Shown: positions 1-9,800 of the stretch, piece after piece
How the letters are laid out: each line of letters starts with the position of its first letter
Numbering within the stretch: the stretch's first letter is position 1
Origin: Histophilus somni
GTDB lineage: Bacteria; Pseudomonadota; Gammaproteobacteria; Enterobacterales; Pasteurellaceae
Reading direction: 5' to 3'
DNA length: 64,000 nt
NCBI RefSeq assembly: GCF_014202395.1
Contig: NZ_JACHGQ010000011.1
Coordinates: 1-64,000 of the forward strand
Position numbers and translations under genes: made by a program
Notes under the pieces: model-generated
What the model was told of the DNA's origin: nothing
Databases searched by the model: none
Seen by the model: only the letters and a program-made list of their open reading frames with translations

Positions 1-1
1 T

Positions 2-1885
2 ACGACATCGAACACAACGGCGGTGCTAACCATTAATACGACTGATGAATTAAGCAATATAAAATCAATTTCTTCACCGTCTAAAAACGGAAGTGCGGGC
101 GGAAATGGTACTGATACAGAAGTCACCAAACTTACTTTAGATGCTGATAAAGGGGCGACTTTCCAAGTGGGTAGCACTGGTGCGAAAGTGAAGATTAATA
201 AAGACGGCATTGCACTCACACCGCATAAAGCAAGTGGAGCGAATGGCTCTCCTCTTGAAGTACCAACCATCACCATTAAGGCAGGTACAGCCCCTGCAGA
301 ACCAAGTGAGGATTCCAGTTTACCTGCACCAGAGGGACCGTCTATTGTGTTCTCAACCAAGAAAACAGATGGTCAGTCCACAGGCACTGGCACGATTACG
401 GGCTTGAAAGATTTGGCTGATAATGCTGATGGCACTAGTGCAACGAATAAAAACTATGTCGATGAACAGGTTAAAAATCTGAACAATAACCGTCCATTTG
501 ATTTTTATCTAGGCAATGAAAAAGTCGTGAAAGGGGCAGATGGTAGTTTCAAAAAATTAAAAGACGTCACACTTCAAGATATTTCTGAGGAAGAGAAGAA
601 ACAAGTCGTGATCAAAGCCGAACCAAGCACCGCACCTATTGGGATTAGCAATGTGGCGAGTGGTCTTGGGCTAGAAGCACAAACCGAAGAAGAGAAGAAA
701 AAGACTCAAGAAAAATCGGCTGAACTCACCAAAACCGTTGAGGAAAAAGTAAAAGTGGTGAGCGAGAAAGCTAAAGCACTTTCGGACAAAGCACAAACTT
801 TCACGGATTTAGCATTAGCGGTAAGTAGCTTAGAACAAGCAATAAATGCGTTGCCAGAGGGCAATGATAAAACACAAGCAGAAGCCAAGCTCAAAGAAAA
901 TCAAACAAAACTTGATGAAGCGAAAAAAGCACTTGAACAAGCAAGAAATGATTTAAAAGAAGCTCAAAAAGGCTTAACAGAAACCAATAAAGAGTATGAG
1001 AAAAATTACGGAGGCTATGAAAAAGTTGCAGAGTTAGTAAATCCGAAACAAGATAGCAAAATAGATTTAACCAACGCAGCAACAATCGGTGATTTGCAAG
1101 CGGTAGCGAAATCGGGCATGAAGTTCAAGGGCAATGATGGTGTTGAAGTGCGTAAACAACTCAGCGAAACCTTAGCAATTACAGGCGAGGGCGACACATT
1201 TAACAGCGACAGCACCGCTACCGGCAATATCAAAGTGGAAATGTCTCAAGACGGCAAGGGCTTAGAAGTCAAACTGTCTGATCAATTGAAAAATATGACG
1301 TCTTTTGAAACCCGTGAAGTGGACGGTAGAAAATCTACGCTAAACAGCAATGGTTTGATAGTGGTCAATAAAGGTGCAGATAACAAAGTCAAATCAGCAA
1401 CATACAGTGCGGAAGCGATGGTGTTGTCGAATCAAGAAAACGACAATAAAGCCGTGGTGACCGCTGGCGGTGTCCATTTTGCCACTACCCAAGCCCCAGC
1501 AACAGGGGCTCGTGCGGGGACAGGCGTGATTACAGGCTTAAAAGACCTAGACGCACGCTCGACAGGCGACATGGCAACCAACAAAAACTACGTGGACGAA
1601 AAAATTGGTTCCGCCGTCAATCGCTTGGATAATGCGATCAGTACCACTAACAGACGCTTGCAGGCGGGTATCGCTGGAGCTTTGGCTACAGGAGGATTGC
1701 CGATGACGGTGATGCCAGGTAAATCTATGTTGGCAGCGTCGGCTGGCTCGTATAAGGGGCAAAGTGCGGTGGCATTAGGCTATTCTCGCATGAGTGATAA
1801 CGGCAAGATAATGCTACGCCTACAAGGTACAAGCACTTCAACGGGCGATGTCGGCGGTTCGGTTGGTGTAGGCTATCAATGGTAG
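2..1885 (+). CDS. Trimeric autotransporter adhesin (YadA/Hia type), C-terminal part, 5' end outside window
   Basis: Surface adhesin that trimerises, with each chain giving four strands of an outer-membrane barrel that anchors an exported stalk. The frame has no stop between base 2 and the first GTG (23), so the gene continues to the left and this is its C-terminal ~628 residues. Visible from residue ~1: Ser/Thr/Gly-rich passenger; a GLKDL...ATNKNYVDE connector near residues 125-150; a Lys/Glu/Ala-rich coiled coil near 215-330; a second copy of the connector near 500-530; a neck with VNRLDNAISTTNRRLQAGIAG; then a ~70-residue YadA anchor ending in Trp, as outer-membrane proteins usually do. The repeated connector marks stalk modules. 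Exact family member (Hia, Hsf, DR-type) cannot be assigned without the head. A hairpin terminator follows. Confidence 0.9.
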   Translation, partial: TTSNTTAVLTINTTDELSNIKSISSPSKNGSAGGNGTDTEVTKLTLDADKGATFQVGSTGAKVKINKDGIALTPHKASGANGSPLEVPTITIKAGTAPAEPSEDSSLPAPEGPSIVFSTKKTDGQSTGTGTITGLKDLADNADGTSATNKNYVDEQVKNLNNNRPFDFYLGNEKVVKGADGSFKKLKDVTLQDISEEEKKQVVIKAEPSTAPIGISNVASGLGLEAQTEEEKKKTQEKSAELTKTVEEKVKVVSEKAKALSDKAQTFTDLALAVSSLEQAINALPEGNDKTQAEAKLKENQTKLDEAKKALEQARNDLKEAQKGLTETNKEYEKNYGGYEKVAELVNPKQDSKIDLTNAATIGDLQAVAKSGMKFKGNDGVEVRKQLSETLAITGEGDTFNSDSTATGNIKVEMSQDGKGLEVKLSDQLKNMTSFETREVDGRKSTLNSNGLIVVNKGADNKVKSATYSAEAMVLSNQENDNKAVVTAGGVHFATTQAPATGARAGTGVITGLKDLDARSTGDMATNKNYVDEKIGSAVNRLDNAISTTNRRLQAGIAGALATGGLPMTVMPGKSMLAASAGSYKGQSAVALGYSRMSDNGKIMLRLQGTSTSTGDVGGSVGVGYQW

Positions 1886-1902
1886 GGTTCTAAACGCCAG
1901 CA

Positions 1903-1938
1903 AAACTCACCGCACTTATTGATAAGTGCGGTGGGTTT
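1903..1938. terminator. Bidirectional hairpin terminator made of two inverted uptake sequences
   Basis: A perfect 12-bp stem (1908-1919 with 1922-1933, two-base loop) contains ACCGCACTT and AAGTGCGGT head to head; it extends through a G-T wobble to AAA/TTT at the ends. It lies between the convergent adhesin and bioB genes, with short T tracts on both sides. Pasteurellaceae are known to use paired uptake sequences as terminators. Confidence 0.75.
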
Positions 1939-2013
1939 GGTAGGGATGATTAGTTAAATCTCACCAAAACAGTGAACAATGCACTGTCCCAAACATTAAA
2001 CTAATTTATTCTC

Positions 2014-2997
2014 TTATGTCTCAGGCTTAAGATCTAATTTTGCCATGAGCAATTGATCGCCATCTTCTTCAGGATTGACTGTTACCAATAATTTGTCACC
2101 GTAAAAAATAGAATTTGCTCCTGCCATAAAACACATTGCCTGCATTTCTTCAGACATTCCTTGACGACCGGCAGATAAACGCACATAGCTTTTCGGCATG
2201 GTAATTCGAGCAACGGCAATTGTCCGCACAAATTCAGTCCAATCTAATTCTTGAGCATCGGCAAGCGGCGTTCCCTCCACTTTTACCAGCTGATTTATTG
2301 GTACGGATTCAGGCTGAGGATCTAAATTTGCCAGACTTGCAATTAAACCCGCCCGCTCTTTGCGAGTTTCATTCATACCGACAATACCGCCACAACATAC
2401 TTTTAAACCTGCTTTCCTGACTTTACCAAGAGTATTTAATCGATCATCAAAATCTCTTGTGCCGATAATTTCTTTATAATGTTCGGGTGCGGTATCAATG
2501 TTGTGATTATAGTAATCCAATCCTGCCTCTTTTAATTCTTCCGCCATACCGTCTTGTAATAAACCGAAAGTGCCACAAGTTTCCAACCCCAGATCTTTTA
2601 CCGCTTTGATAATTTCAGTAATTTTTTCAATATCTTTCGGCTTCGGTCCACGCCAAGCCGCTCCCATACAAAAACGCCCCGCACCACGAAATTTAGCTAT
2701 TTTCGCTTTTTCGACAATTTCCTCCACACATAATAATTGCTGATTTTGTACGCCGGTATGATAACGTGCAGATTGTGGACAATAACCACAATCCTCAGGG
2801 CATCCGCCTGTTTTAATAGACATCAATGTCGAAAGTTGGATCGTTTGTGGATTAAAGTGCTTTCGATGTACCTGAGCCGCTTGATACACAAGTTCTAAAA
2901 ATGGTGTTTCAAATAACGCCTCAACTTTGCATACAGACCAATATTTAACGCAAGGATGCGGTGTTAAAGAGGGAATGTTGATAGTTGTGATTGTCAT
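2014..2997 (-). CDS. bioB: Biotin synthase
   Basis: Radical-SAM enzyme that inserts sulfur into dethiobiotin, the last step of biotin synthesis, in the cytoplasm. From the chosen start ([11 protein letters not shown]) the protein has 327 residues. The radical-SAM cluster cysteines are C66, C70 and C73 in [16 protein letters not shown]; further BioB hallmarks are [15 protein letters not shown] and the C-terminal [10 protein letters not shown]. The frame is open 22 codons further up, but the start at 2997 has AAGGAA a suitable distance upstream and matches the usual family N-terminus. It begins 31 bp after thiQ in the same direction, so it is probably the last gene of the thiBPQ operon; no other bio gene is in the window. 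The same neighbourhood is known in Haemophilus influenzae. Confidence 0.95.
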   Translation of the reverse strand: MTITTINIPSLTPHPCVKYWSVCKVEALFETPFLELVYQAAQVHRKHFNPQTIQLSTLMSIKTGGCPEDCGYCPQSARYHTGVQNQQLLCVEEIVEKAKIAKFRGAGRFCMGAAWRGPKPKDIEKITEIIKAVKDLGLETCGTFGLLQDGMAEELKEAGLDYYNHNIDTAPEHYKEIIGTRDFDDRLNTLGKVRKAGLKVCCGGIVGMNETRKERAGLIASLANLDPQPESVPINQLVKVEGTPLADAQELDWTEFVRTIAVARITMPKSYVRLSAGRQGMSEEMQAMCFMAGANSIFYGDKLLVTVNPEEDGDQLLMAKLDLKPET

Positions 2998-3028
2998 ATT
3001 CTTTTCCTTATATAAAGTGCGGTCAATT

Positions 3029-3673
3029 TCAACGAGGAATTTCCCTCTCTGTTGCTTGACCATTTTTTATTTCAACTATGCGATCAATTTTATCTATCAC
3101 TTCGCTCAGTTGATGAGTAACCAATAATAACGTTAATTGTTTTTCTCTGCAGAACTTATCAATCAATGTCAACATTTCCTGACGTAAATGAGGATCTAAC
3201 GCTGAAAAAGGTTCATCAAGTAATAAAATCGGTTTATCTCGTAACAAACATCTCGCTAGAGCAACTCTCTGTCGTTGCCCTCCCGACAATTCTTTAGGTA
3301 AACGTGATAAAAAATCCGTTAAACCTACCGCACTTGCTACTTTTTCCAGTTGTTTGATTTCTTCTTTGCTCAACTTCAAATCCGCTCTTAAACCGATAGC
3401 AATATTTTGCCATACCGTTAAATGAGTAAATAAATTATGCTCTTGAAACAAAATGGAAACAGGGCGTTGATGTGGTGCGGTATAAGTATGATTTTCACCA
3501 TTTAGCCGGATTTCCCCTTGCTTAACCGGCTCAAATCCTGCAATTAAGTTTAGCAATGTACTTTTTCCCGCTCCGCTTTCACCAATAATAGCAATCTTTT
3601 CGCCTAGACTTATATGTAAATCAAAGTGCAGAGAAATATTGGGATAATCAAAAATAGTGTTTAATTTAATCAT
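3029..3673 (-). CDS. thiQ: Thiamine/TPP ABC transporter ATP-binding protein
   Basis: ATPase that drives thiamine, thiamine monophosphate and TPP uptake together with ThiB and ThiP. 214 residues, normal for ThiQ. Walker [10 protein letters not shown] (31-39), Q-loop near 77, signature LSGGQ (129-133), Walker B LLLDEP (150-155) and a switch histidine in VTHQLSEV near 185. Its start overlaps the end of thiP by 8 bases, indicating translational coupling. bioB follows after 31 bp. Confidence 0.93.
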   Translation of the reverse strand: MIKLNTIFDYPNISLHFDLHISLGEKIAIIGESGAGKSTLLNLIAGFEPVKQGEIRLNGENHTYTAPHQRPVSILFQEHNLFTHLTVWQNIAIGLRADLKLSKEEIKQLEKVASAVGLTDFLSRLPKELSGGQRQRVALARCLLRDKPILLLDEPFSALDPHLRQEMLTLIDKFCREKQLTLLLVTHQLSEVIDKIDRIVEIKNGQATEREIPR

Positions 3674-5270
3674 CTTTTTTTATTCGTTCAATTAATATAA
3701 AAATACATGTACAAAAAACGAGTAACAGCAATGCAGTTACTGCACCTTCGTCAGAGCGATAACTGCCTAATTGTTGATATAACAAATAAGGCAAGGAACT
3801 AAAATCCTGATTCCCGAATAAAGCTATGGCAGTAAAATCCCCTAAGGAAATAGCACAAGCCAGTGCAAAAGCATATTTAAATGATGCGTTTAAATTATGC
3901 CATTCAATTAAATAAAATCTATTCCAACCTTGAATAGCCAAGGATTGCGATAGTTTTTCGTAATGTTGCATATTGTTGTACATCGGTAACTTTAGAACCT
4001 GTAAAACAAAAGGCATGGCGGTTAAGCCATTACATAGTACGACTAAAGCAAATAAATGATAGTGGGAGAAATCCATTTCCCTTAAGCGAATAAATAAACC
4101 TACTGAAATAACCAAGACAGGGATAGCCAGCACCAGCATTCCGCTATTTAAAATACTCTGAGATAAAAATGAATAAGACAAATAGTGTAAACGGCGTGCC
4201 AGTAATAATAATGAAACGGAAAATAACATCGCTAAAATCGCTGATAAAGGTGCAATAGCTAACGAATAACCTAAAGCCTGCCAAAGTTGTGATTGCTGCC
4301 AAATTTGCCATAAACTTTGTGCTTGAAAAGCGGAGAAAACAATATTTATTAAAGGCAAGCTGATGAACAATAAAACGCAATTGATATAAAAAATTTGCCA
4401 GATTTGTACCGCTCTTGACTGCTTTTCTAACCAAATATTTTTACTATGCAATAACACTTGTGGCGATTTTTGCCATAGGCTACCCAATGCAAACAGCACA
4501 CAACAAAAAATTACTTGTAACAACGCAAATAACGCCGATTTTGCGAGATCAAATTCAAATAAAATGGCTTGGTAAATAGCAACTTCCAACGTGGTGTATT
4601 GAGGACCGCCGCCTAAAGTGAGAACAATAGCAAAGCTGGTGAAACATAGCATAAAAATCAAGCTGAAAACCGGTAATATTTGTTGGCGTAAATAGGGAAA
4701 TTCAATCAAACGGATAAACTGCCAGCCACGAAGATTTAATTGTGATGCCAGCTGTCTTTGCTGAGTTGGAATTGTTTGGAATGTTTGCAAAAACATTCTT
4801 GCAGCTAAAGGAATATTAAAAAATAAATGTGCGATTAAAATACCGCTTAAACCGTAAATATGGGGTTGCCAAGTTATGCCTAAAAATGTTGTTACTTTGA
4901 CTAGCCAGCCGTTATGCCCGTAAATTCCTGTAATACCAAAAATTACCACTAATGCAGGCAACACAAAAGTTAAAGAAAATAGTTTAAGAATCAAAGATTT
5001 TGCTATAAACCTTTGATAGAAAAAGGCTCGAGCGAATAATAAACCGAAAAAGACGGAAAGTAAGGAGGATAAGATAGCTTGTCCAAAACTAAATAAAATG
5101 ACTTGTTTGACGTAATCATCTCGTATCAGTTCCGCCCAGTTATAATCAGTTTCAACAGTAAAAATACCGCTCAAGACCGAAACATAAAACAAAATAATAA
5201 ATAACCACACTGCCAATCCACTTAATGAGCTGATTGGTAATGTGGAAAAATAACGCCATGCTTTTAACAA
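3666..5270 (-). CDS. thiP: Thiamine/TPP ABC transporter permease
   Basis: Inner-membrane permease with two fused BPD_transp_1 halves and about 12 predicted membrane segments; 534 residues, as usual for ThiP. EAA-type coupling loops are visible in each half (near residues 180-200, and around the C-terminal [14 protein letters not shown]). The start is a TTG (5268-5270), one base after the thiB stop; no nearby ATG exists, and GGTGAAG just upstream can serve as ribosome-binding site, so the gene seems coupled to thiB. It overlaps thiQ at its 3' end. Confidence 0.93.
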   Translation of the reverse strand: MLKAWRYFSTLPISSLSGLAVWLFIILFYVSVLSGIFTVETDYNWAELIRDDYVKQVILFSFGQAILSSLLSVFFGLLFARAFFYQRFIAKSLILKLFSLTFVLPALVVIFGITGIYGHNGWLVKVTTFLGITWQPHIYGLSGILIAHLFFNIPLAARMFLQTFQTIPTQQRQLASQLNLRGWQFIRLIEFPYLRQQILPVFSLIFMLCFTSFAIVLTLGGGPQYTTLEVAIYQAILFEFDLAKSALFALLQVIFCCVLFALGSLWQKSPQVLLHSKNIWLEKQSRAVQIWQIFYINCVLLFISLPLINIVFSAFQAQSLWQIWQQSQLWQALGYSLAIAPLSAILAMLFSVSLLLLARRLHYLSYSFLSQSILNSGMLVLAIPVLVISVGLFIRLREMDFSHYHLFALVVLCNGLTAMPFVLQVLKLPMYNNMQHYEKLSQSLAIQGWNRFYLIEWHNLNASFKYAFALACAISLGDFTAIALFGNQDFSSLPYLLYQQLGSYRSDEGAVTALLLLVFCTCIFILIERIKKDD

Positions 5271-5271
5271 A

Positions 5272-6288
5272 TTACTTCACCAAACTTGCTTGCCATTGAT
5301 TAATCCATTTTTTTAGTTGCTCAGCAGAAATATTGGAACTGTCAAACACATTTGTTTTGAGCTGATACTGTTTTAAGGCATCATAATGTGGCTCAATAGG
5401 GTCAGAAATCACAGATAACATCACATTATTTTTAACGATATGTGTCTGTGCTTGCGGTGAAATCAAGTAATCCATAAATAAATCGCCACAGGCATTTTCT
5501 TTGTTTGCTATTTTGGCTGCTAATTCAACTTGTAAAACGCCGCCTTCAGCAAAATCCGTCGCTTGGTACTGATCTTTTTGTTCATTTAATAAATGATAAA
5601 GTGGAGAGGTGCTATAACTTAATACTAAATCCGCTTCACCTTTTAAAAATGCCCCATAACTTTCCGTCCAACCTTTACCGACAGTAACAGTATGTTTAGC
5701 TAATGTCTGCCAAGCTCGATCTACCTCTTGTTGCGGATACACTAAATTTAACCAAATGATTAATCCCCGTCCCACACTGCTTGTTCGAGGATCCTGATAA
5801 ATAACTCGTAAATCCTGACGTTCAACCAGCTCTTGCAAAGATTGCGGTGGATTTACTAATTTAGTTTTATCATAAATAAAAGCATAATGCCCGAAATCAT
5901 AAGGTAAAAAACGTCGATCTTGCCAAGAAATCGGTAAAGAAAGTCTATTTAAATCAACTTTATGCTCACTAAATAATTCAGACTTAATTGCCTCTTGTAA
6001 TAAATGATTACTTAAGCCTAGTACAATATCCGCTTTGGTTTTCTTACCTTCTAAACGCAGACGATTGAACAATACACCTGAACTGTCAAAGGACACATAA
6101 TTTACCCGACATTGCGGATATTGTTGCTCAAATCCTTGTTTCACCTTTGGACCTGCTCCCCAATCGGAGGAAAAACTTTTATAAGTATAAACGGTTAAGC
6201 CTTGTGCCGATTTCGCTTCCGCTTGAGCAAAAGAGCAAATAGACATCGCAGAAAGTGCGGTAAAAATTAGAGTGGTTTTGAAGTTCAT
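5272..6288 (-). CDS. thiB: Thiamine/TPP-binding periplasmic protein
   Basis: Periplasmic substrate-binding subunit that hands thiamine compounds to ThiPQ. 338 residues with a signal peptide (MNFKTTLIFTALSAMSICSFAQAEA region, cleavage near residue 24). Family features include the N-terminal LTVYTYKSFSSDWGAGP, GLSNHLLQEA, and WTESYGAFLKGEADLVLSYS. First gene of the thiBPQ-bioB operon, with AGGAG 8 bases before its ATG. The leader carries a TPP riboswitch, so expression should fall when TPP is plentiful. Confidence 0.94.
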   Translation of the reverse strand: MNFKTTLIFTALSAMSICSFAQAEAKSAQGLTVYTYKSFSSDWGAGPKVKQGFEQQYPQCRVNYVSFDSSGVLFNRLRLEGKKTKADIVLGLSNHLLQEAIKSELFSEHKVDLNRLSLPISWQDRRFLPYDFGHYAFIYDKTKLVNPPQSLQELVERQDLRVIYQDPRTSSVGRGLIIWLNLVYPQQEVDRAWQTLAKHTVTVGKGWTESYGAFLKGEADLVLSYSTSPLYHLLNEQKDQYQATDFAEGGVLQVELAAKIANKENACGDLFMDYLISPQAQTHIVKNNVMLSVISDPIEPHYDALKQYQLKTNVFDSSNISAEQLKKWINQWQASLVK

Positions 6289-6361
6289 TACTTTTCTCCT
6301 GTTTGAATAAACACAGCATGATAAGTAATATTGACTTGATTGGAAAAAGAAAGGAGTAAGA

Positions 6362-6443
6362 CCATTAGTTTCCTACGTCAGTATTAACTGTATCAGGTTC
6401 ACGGGTATTATCTCAGCTGTTATCAGCACCCCGACTAAGTCGG
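6362..6443 (-). promoter_or_regulatory. TPP riboswitch (THI element) of the thiBPQ-bioB operon
   Basis: Read on the minus strand the leader has the conserved TPP aptamer blocks in order: GGGGTGC, CTGAGA, AATACCC, GAACCTGAT, GTTAATACTGACGTAGGAA. It ends about 75 bases upstream of thiB. TTAG at the 5' side and CTAA at the 3' side (plus 6365-6368) can form P1. A CTCCT downstream of the aptamer could pair with the thiB AGGAG, which would suit translational control; that last point is inference. Confidence 0.93.
6431..6443 (-). promoter_or_regulatory. Small perfect hairpin overlapping the 5' edge of the TPP aptamer
   Basis: CCGAC-TTA-GTCGG forms a 5-bp stem whose loop and 3' arm contain the TTAG needed for aptamer P1. 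The two pairings exclude each other. Its regulatory role is inferred only. Confidence 0.4.
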
Positions 6444-6826
6444 ACAATAGTCTATTATATTTTTGTTGAAAATAACAAGGAATTTTCTCTTAATCTTTGA
6501 CTTAACTTCAAGAACTTATTATATCTAATGTAATGTACAATTTTTTATCAAACATTTTCCGGCACAATACAACGCTACACTTTTTCAAGAAATTCAAAAA
6601 AATAAACATAATCAAAAAACTCAACTTGAGCAATTAAGTTATAGATTATGTTTATCAGATTTGTCGTTTTGCTTGCTCATATACAAAAACCGAACACCAT
6701 CCTCTTATTAAAAGTGAATTTAGAATTTTAAGCAAAACAAAAACGTTCCCAATTAGTAGGCAGGAAGAGTTTCAAGCCTGTCTAAAAAGAAACGTTTTGA
6801 AGTTATGTCTGATTAAAAGAAATTAT
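6444..6826. other. Gene-poor interval between ibpA and the TPP riboswitch
   Basis: AT-rich interval with no gene I can name. The plus strand has one stop-free stretch of 60 codons (6529-6711) without a good start or ribosome-binding site; its translation (…QYNATLFQEIQKNKHNQ…) looks faintly protein-like but I recognise no family. Near 6740-6800 there are inverted AAAACGTT/AACGTTTT words and an AGACAGG/CCTGCCT pair that could end ibpA transcription. Confidence 0.4.
6739..6803 (-). terminator. Possible terminator of ibpA
   Basis: On the minus strand, shortly after the ibpA stop, AGACAGG and CCTGCCT can pair (one mismatch) around a ~12-base loop, and the flanking AAACGTTTC / AACGTTTTT words pair outside it, followed by a T-rich run. 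The stem is imperfect, so this is tentative. Confidence 0.35.
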
Positions 6827-9800
6827 TTAATCAATTATTTTTTTGTAGTTGACCACATTAAAGAAACGTTTTCCTTCTTGTTTTCCGGCATAGCCACTTT
6901 TTTGCCAAAAGGCATTTTTCAACCAATTCTCAAACTGCTGATGAGTTGGGAATGTCATTTCACCAAAATTCGGATCAAAGAAAGTCACTTTTGAGCCGTC
7001 AACCGCCGCAGATACAGTGTGAGATCCTCCCTCAAGATTAATGGAGATTTTCTTAACACCGGCTTTATCATCGCCTGTATCCAAAATCGCTTTTACTAAT
7101 GAGGATACATCATTTTTTGATACAGTTCCTGATACTTCATCACGACGAACAAAATCCGCTACTTTTTTCTCTTTCGGAACAACACCTTGCTCTTGCAACC
7201 AACTGTCTGTTAATTTGAATTGCTGAGTTGCACTACCGCTATTAATAAACTCAGTTTGAAGTTTTTTAATAGAATCAATAGTTTCTTTTTTCAAGTGTCC
7301 TTTTTTACCGCCCTCATAAAGGGTATTAAAGAAATTCTCGTCGTTTGGATTAACATTTTTTGCAATCCAATGTGCACAAGTTGATTCACATACACCATTT
7401 TGTGTTTCCATGTGTTTTACAATTTCCTTGTAAACTTCCCCTTTAGATTGGGCAAACTTAAAGCTTACTTCTCCACCAAACTCTTCAACGGAAGAACGTA
7501 CAGCATCAATTTTACTTTTCACTTTCAAAGGCTGAAATTGATCCTGAATGCGTTGCAATACCGTGCGTTGCTGTTCAACTAGCTCTTTGTTACTCACCAA
7601 ATCACTCACAGGTTTCGCTTTTGCCTGTTCCGTTTCGGTCACTGTTTCAGAAACTGTCGCAGATCTAACTGTTCCGGAACTCAAAGCAGCCGAATTTTCC
7701 ACCGCACTTTCTGTCAAATCCGTAGAAGTGCGGTCAGTTTTTTCTAAATTCTGCCCGTTATCTTCCTCGCTTCCTTTTTTTGCCAACTCTTTTAAAAACT
7801 CAACTACCACTTCACTGCTCGTTGCGGATTTAGTTGATGCTTTCGTTTGAGGAATAATCTGCGGTTCAAACTCATCACTAAATTTGGTAAATGCCGGATA
7901 ACCTGCGTCAAGTAAAATTTTATTTACTATGACTCTCGCCATACGTCCATTACCTTCTGCAAATGGGTGATAAGCAATCAATCGCTGATAAACTAATGCC
8001 CCAACCACACTCGGCTCAATTCCTTCATTTTTCGCTCGATTGATAAAATCAACCGTTTCCGCTAACTGAATTTTTGCCGCTTCGGGACTAGAAAATACCG
8101 CATTTTCTTTGGTTAAATTCTCTTTTTTATAAAGTAAACGACCTTCTCCCTCATCCGGACGTAATCCGTGATTAAGATTCTCGATCATCTGCACTGTCAA
8201 AGGTTTGCCTTGACTGTTTTGTAAGAAATCCTCTATTGCGGTCTTTAACTGTTCTTTCAACTCCGGTGTACGTTGAATGGTTTTCGACGTCGCAGCTAAA
8301 GCCTCTGTGATTTCATTTGTTTTTGTTGAAAGATCCTCTATAACCTTTGTTTTCGGTAACGTTTTCACCAAATCTTGAATTTCTGAAAACTCCTCAGCAG
8401 AAGGACGAAATGTGATTGCCTTATTAATACGACTTTCTACTTTCTTAGCTCCCTCGGTGAGAATATCATCAAATTCAGGTAAATGAGACATTTGCTTAAC
8501 TGTCGCTTCAGGAATTGATTTCTTCGAAATCTCTCTTGCTTCATCTAAAAATTTCTCATTTTTCAATACATTACTTTCAAAATTAGCATTTCGATCATCT
8601 TCTAAAGAAATTAATCCTTTTAAATTTAAATTATCTTCCAAGTCTTGATAATTGACTTTATTCGCTGTCTCATCTCCCGCTACAGGCTTCGCACCGCCCT
8701 TACTTCCGGTGAAAAATTGTTTCACTCGTTGGAAAAGTGTGGTTTTTTCTTTTTCTACACCTGTAGCACCCTCTGATTTCTCTGCCGCTTTTTTATTTCC
8801 TCCCGCAGCATTTTTGAGTTCTGCCGGTGCAGATGATAGCGATGCAACTTCATTTACAGAAGTCTCCACTTTCGGAACAGATGGTAACTGACCACCTGCT
8901 TTACCTTGTTCCGGCTGTTTAATGGTCAAACTGTCTGCGGATTGTGTGTTTTCGACTTCACTAACATCTTTAGACTTCAACGTAACAGGCAAAGTCGCTT
9001 GTTCGTCTTGATTATTCGCACCGCTCTCTTGAGAAGATGATTTTTTTCCTAATTCAGTCAAAAATTCTTTCACAACTTCAGCACTTGTCGCCGACTTAGC
9101 GGTAGCTTTTGTTTGCGGAATGATCTGCGTTTCAAATTCAGAACTGAATTTAGTAAATGCCGGATAACCTGCGTCAAGTAAAATTTTATTTACTACAACT
9201 CGAGCCATACGACCATTACCTTCTGCGAACGGATGATAAGCAATTAGTCGCTGATAAACCAGACCCGCTAAAACGCTTGGTTCCACATTTTGCTTGATTG
9301 CTTGGTTAATAAAGTCCACTGTTTCATTTAACTGAATTTTTGATGCTTGCGGACTGGAAAATACTGCATTTTCTTTAGTTAAATTTTCCTTTTTGTAAAG
9401 CAAACGATCGCTACCTTCATCAGGACGTAATCCATGATTTAACTTTTCGATCATCTCTACAGTTAACTCTTTACCCTGACTACTTTTCAAAAATTCTTCA
9501 ATCGCACCTTGAACTTCTTCTTTCAATTTCGGATTACGTTGAATTGTTTTTGACGTATCTGCTAAAGCTTCTGTAATCGCTAAAGTTTGTGCATTGAGAT
9601 CATCTACCGCACTTCCTTTTTGTATATTTTTCACCAATCCCTGAATTTCATTAAATTCATCAACAGATGGCTTGAAAGTTAAGGCATCATTGATGCGTTT
9701 CTCTACTTTCTTCGCTCCCTCTGTCAATATTTCATCAAACTCCGGAGAATTCCCCATTTGTTTGATTGTAGCTTCAGGAATGTATTTCTTAGCGATCTCT

